Shown: in pieces, positions 59,301 through 64,000 of the stretch | Numbering within the stretch: the stretch's first letter is position 1 | Layout of the letters: each line of letters opens with the position of its first letter | Assembly: GCA_020055645.1 (NCBI GenBank) | Contig: CM034548.1 | Coordinates: 3,162,001-3,226,000, forward strand | Source of the DNA: Tomocerus qinae | Taxonomy: Eukaryota; Arthropoda; Collembola; Entomobryomorpha; Tomoceridae | Direction: 5' to 3' | DNA length: 64,000 nt | Translations under genes and position numbers: made by a program | Notes under the pieces: generated by a model | What the model was told of the DNA's origin: nothing | Database searches by the model: none | The model's input: the letters and a program-made list of their open reading frames with translations, nothing else

Positions 59301-62300
59301 AAATGTGCAAGGAGATATGATGCAATACTTACAGCTGACTGGGAAGCAACGAGCGAGCGAGAGAGCACTTTATTTTACTTAACTTGTTAAGTTGCTTTAC
59401 TTCCCTATGTTAGACTACTCTCATCATGCAATAGCGCAAGAAATGTTTAGACAGTCAGCTACAAAGAATACACTCAGTCAGTTATTAGCGATTCTCTGTG
59501 CATAGCCAACCATTTAATAAAGGAAAGCCGCAAACAAACTTCGCTCAGTGAAAGTCGAATTCTCTCCTTACTTACTTGTAGATCTCTGTATTATAGCTAC
59601 TATATGGCACCTATTAACATTAATACGTCCCTAACTACTACTACTTCATATAATGATGAATGGGTATCTACTACCAAACTGAATTGAAATTGAATCTAAT
59701 GTGACCATCAAGCAAAAATAGCTAGCCATAAATTAGTTTTGGGTCTCTTACTAGTAAACGGGACATGATATGCGTCCAACTATCTGCATACTTTAACACA
59801 ATGCACTTTAAGTGCAGTTAATTAACATTAGCTAACAAAAGATACGTTGTTAATTGTCAATTCGACAAGCGATATTAAATGACCATATTTATTTCCGCGG
59901 TTTACAACCAATGAATGAGTCTTGGAACAGAATGTTCACTATTCTCCTTAGATACTAGAGACACAATTAATGAGATATTATGCTCATTCAATGTGGCTAC
60001 AATATAATATACCTTGTGAAAGAAAATAAGAATGTGGAGGGAGTTTTTGTATTTATTCTGACAATTCGCAACAATTTTTGTATGAAACAGTTCTGACAAG
60101 ATACTTTTATACTTCGCGTTGAACTTTTATTGCTTCTTGTAGATTTCTTCATTTAAAATTTTCGATTCTGTTCTTCCATAAAAGGGTCACGGTAATGTAT
60201 AAAAATATTTTCCGCCACAAGAAAATACTTGAGTGAGTATATACTCCGTTGTGTAGCCATAAAGGCAGTAAACACATAATAAGAAGGAGGAGGTATAAAA
60301 TATTAGACTTCCTTTTGCTGGTATAGACAGACGTGTAGCCTGTGGAAGATGAAATAAAATGTGAGATCGCCAAGTTTTTATTTGCTTCGGAAGATGTGCG
60401 TATGCAATATAATATTATGTATACAAAGCATATGTACATTGGAGGAGACCTAAATATATGCTCAATGCAGTCTATATGATAGTTTTCAGCCAAGTCAACT
60501 CTTCAGACAATGAAAAGAAACTTCTTGTGTTTTCAATAGGTTCTGTTGTAGATACGTAGGACCAATTCTTATAGACACAGTAGTTACATATAATTTTACT
60601 TTACGCTGCGTTTACTTTTTATTCTTTTTACTTCCATTTTGTCCTGTCCATAAGTATGAGAGGTTGAGGGAAGGAAAGCAAGGCTACATTTCATGCTGGG
60701 CTGTTGCAGTGTGGGGGTTCGCCATATGTAAACGTATAGACACATGGCGTGCCTTGAGAGGAGGAAGTGAAGTGAGCCAAGCGTGGTCTTCATAATGTTT
60801 ACGATATGAAATGCAAAAAAGGACGGAGCTGGGTTAGATTTTGGAAGTGGGAGCTAACTAGTGAGAGACCTTTCCATTTGTGAGAGAAAGTCAAAGAGAA
60901 AGTCGGAGAGTGGAGTTGAAGTAAAAGTAAAGCATTGCACTTCTGGCCTGTCTCTACTATACTATACCTTCATACTATGTACATATTATAGTATATATTA
61001 TAATGTGTGTGTGTGTGAGTCGGAATATTCACTTTTATGTTTTTATTGCATATTGTTCTATTTCATGGATGAGCTGTCTACGGATGCATAATGCGATAGT
61101 GGCTGATAGAATGAGAACCATACAAACAACAGACACATTTACTTATTGTTAGTCGACACTCTCTTCCATTCCATTCCACTCAGGTCTGAAGAAGCATCTT
61201 TTCTTCGCTCCTTCTTTACTTTTACATTCCCCTAGAAAGGACATATGATACAATATCCTATGAAATGTTATGATCTCATATCTCCACACACACATCATAT
61301 CTCTCAGGTATATAGACCTATATTACACGACACTCTCGTTAGATAGACTGAAACTACAAATACTCTTCACGGCTTAGGTGCACAAGGCTGCTGTAATATC
61401 AACCGAATATCTATATAGACCTACTTCAACATATTTCCATATTATTGTCAGTGACTACAAACACTTAAGACCCTCAGTCAAAAATACTCTACATTTATTA
61501 AGGGGCACAATAATATTGTACTACTACTCCGAGTATCTACCAGCATTGCAGTAAAGGATTGCTTACGCTGCTTGTCTCATCGAAGGTTTTTCGTATTAAA
61601 ATTGAGAAGTGGTGGGGAGTCTTGTGTATGAATGCTCTTGAGTTCCTCCTCCACAAAAAAGGCCCGGTTACGATGTGAAGATTTACGGTGGTATGTACAT
61701 ACATTATTGTTGAATTTTGACTCGCCTCGAGTATCGTCTGAATTTCTTTGCAACAGCTTAATGGGCTAACCGGTGAAATTGCCAATATCAAATAAAAACA
61801 AAGTGCACTAGTCTTGTGAGTCTTAAGCTTATCTTATAATGACATGGCTGCATTCACTGTTGCTCAACTGAGTGAGCATATCTATCGGCGTATGACCATC
61901 TTGATAGACTTGACTGAATTGGATCTGCCTGGACTGGATTCTATTGCTCTCGCTTAACCTCACTTCCCTTATCGCCTAACACAACGGAGTGTTCTCATTC
62001 TGGACAAATTATTAATCCAAAACATTATATATTCTTATGGGTATCACTATGCTAACATGCAGCCACACATTGTTATCTGCGAAAGGAGGCACTCCACAGC
62101 CAACCTATTATAGTATCAAGTATTATCACAGGCAAGTGTGAAACCGCACACGACAACTCGTTTTCCTTTTTCCTACGGTACACAACTACACGACAGGTAT
62201 CCCAGTACATGTAAATAGGCTGAAGATGTAAGAGTTTGCTCGAATTTGTTATGTACCTACTTGTAATTCCAATAAGAACTCACGACGATTATCCTCCAGC

Positions 62301-64000
62301 GCACATTTCATTTTTTCCATCAAAGCCACCCGAATCCAAATGAAAACATAATAACTTGACAGCGATAAAACTATGAACCTTTTTTATTTTTGCCCATCCT
62401 GCCCATACATATTTCTACAGTTTAATCTAAAAATTGAATATGAATTTCTGCATGCTTTCTCACTGGAAAAAAAGAATTGCCACCGCTCACTCTTATACAC
62501 TCTCAACTCTGTTATATTTATTCTCTGTAATGGTAACTACAGGGTTCACCTCTCTTTTACATGCATAACGGCATAACTTTTTTACAAACGTGGCCAAATA
62601 GAATTGAAGTACACCGCAAGTCCTGCGATTAGCAGTCCGTTTTAGGCTCCTTTTTCTGTTGGCTACAATTCCATTTATACTTGCCTTTTTTGCTAACTGC
62701 ATAAGCACGGATAACAGGATTGAGTACGGAATTTTTTTTAGTAGAACCATCGAGCGGCATCTTTGTCTTTTTTTTGTGGCTCTTTTTATATAAAATGATG
62801 TGAAGAGAATGCAATATGTAAATGACGGCTGACAATGCCTTATCTACGACCTTTTCCTCCGCTCTCCATCTCTACGTGTTAGTAGTAAGGATGGTACATC
62901 GTTTCTCACATCGTTGTATCTACATCTACATACAACTAACCTCCGCTTATATGGTTACCCTTTTCCCAATTACATAATAAATATATCTGCATAAGGAGGT
63001 ATGCTCACTACACACACTTACTTATTACTACTATTTCACTCCACTGGAAGTACAGAAGGGATTAAAATCAGGCCCATTGTTAAATGACTGCTTTTGAAAA
63101 TTAGCGTCCGTGACAAAGTAACCCTTCAATTTCCCTTCAACATTTGCTCTTACTGTCACTGATTTGCATTTTCATAATGCAGCATACCTAAGCAAGTTGA
63201 TTTTTTGGCATGAGGCTCGTTTATCCTTAGCAGGGCATGCATAATAATCAGGATACTAATACAGATGCGATGGAGTAATATAATTAGAGTGAAAAAGGCC
63301 GTTGTACATCTTTATTTATAGTGATTGAGTGGACTATATTGTTACAGTTGTATAGCAGCCATAATAATAATAAGTGCAGATGTGGCTTGGTACGATAAGT
63401 ACATATGATGTGGTTCAGTATGCACTCAGGCAAATATCTAAAAGGAAAAGGGTGTTTATCCTCTACTATCTTATGTACAAAAGTGCTCGTTGACAAGCGT
63501 ACGTATTAGATGTATCCATCCATGCCATTTTAAACCATTATTTGGCCACCTTTTTTGAGGAAACAAATATTAAATTTGATTCATAGCCTTATTGATCTTT
63601 GATAAAACAGAAATTCCAAATCGAAATAGTCATAAGAATAAATATCAAAAATTACTTTTTAAAACACCTGCAACGCATTAGGAATGCAGATTTTGATACC
63701 CTTTATCTAAATATTTACAATTTGTCGGTTGTATTTCAGAATGTCCGGACACGCTTTTGTGGACTACTGCTAACAACGTTACCGTCATAAACAGAATTTA
63801 ATGGTAAGAACGCTTTATATCATTTTAAAAACACATTACCTACATTAATATATTTATTTAAATGTCATGAAAATATGTGATCTATATTATAAAACTCAGT
63901 CAATAATAATAGCTTATGACCTCATGCTGCTTTAAAGGGCATTTGAAAAACAATGTAAGTTAGAATAATACCAAGAAATCAACTTGAGTAGTGTTTAGTT
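53368..64000. other. Non-coding DNA to the end of the window
   Basis: No gene was supported. Overlapping frames on both strands at 58235-58555 and a plus frame at 56627-56848 look mildly protein-like but have no recognisable motif or splice framing. Pentamer patches (TTGAC/CTTGG words) occur at 56940-57095 and 61907-61915. Adjacent palindromes lie at 59802-59826 and a TG run at 61004-61017. Confidence 0.5.
61004..61017. repeat. (TG)n microsatellite
   Basis: Seven TG units preceded by an AT-rich stretch. Confidence 0.9.

Noticed and set aside
62629..62835. Lys-rich minus-strand ORF reminiscent of a ribosomal protein N-terminus
   Set aside because: The resemblance rests on basic residues from A-rich DNA. 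No diagnostic motif continues, and the frame stops early.

Overview
The window looks like a gene-poor, AT-rich stretch of an animal nuclear genome, most likely an arthropod or another invertebrate. I base this on the base composition as judged by eye, the many short microsatellites, the absence of bacterial-style packed ORFs, and a BEL/Pao-type LTR retrotransposon whose LTR carries an arthropod-style TATA plus TCAGT initiator. I cannot name the species. No RNA gene, CRISPR array or bacterial feature was found, and no host gene could be identified with confidence.

The one certain feature is a compact BEL/Pao element on the minus strand at 24020-27517. Its two 581-bp LTRs appear identical. Between them lies one open frame of 739 codons that encodes a Gag-like region, three zinc knuckles, a retropepsin-like protease and the first residues of the reverse-transcriptase region. 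The frame then runs straight into the polypurine tract and stops 6 nt inside the 3' LTR. The RT core, RNase H and integrase are missing, yet the frame is intact and the LTRs match. This suggests a young non-autonomous gag-pro derivative that was moved in trans.

The LTR is unusual. An 83-bp segment occurs twice in each copy. Its first copy begins exactly at the predicted transcription start, with TATA about 32 nt upstream of TCAGT. It ends in a pyrimidine tract and CAG followed directly by GTAAAA. The second copy ends at the same CAG. Splicing from GTAAAA to the second CAG would remove 283 nt and leave one copy of the repeat. The element also lacks a recognisable target-site duplication, and 13 bp of polypurine-tract-like sequence flanks the 5' LTR.

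The other roughly 60 kb, 1-24019 and 27518-64000, is mostly non-coding. It contains microsatellites, several good hairpins or inverted repeats (4608, 18325, 32246, 35607, 40028), a few weak exon-like or decayed coding segments (2094, 33511, 39657, 46193, 53263), and a recurring layout. In that layout a purine-rich block of a few hundred bases on the plus strand is followed by a pyrimidine-rich block, roughly every 3-5 kb. This skew explains most of the long non-transposon ORFs, which lie on the G-poor strand and diverge from the switch points.
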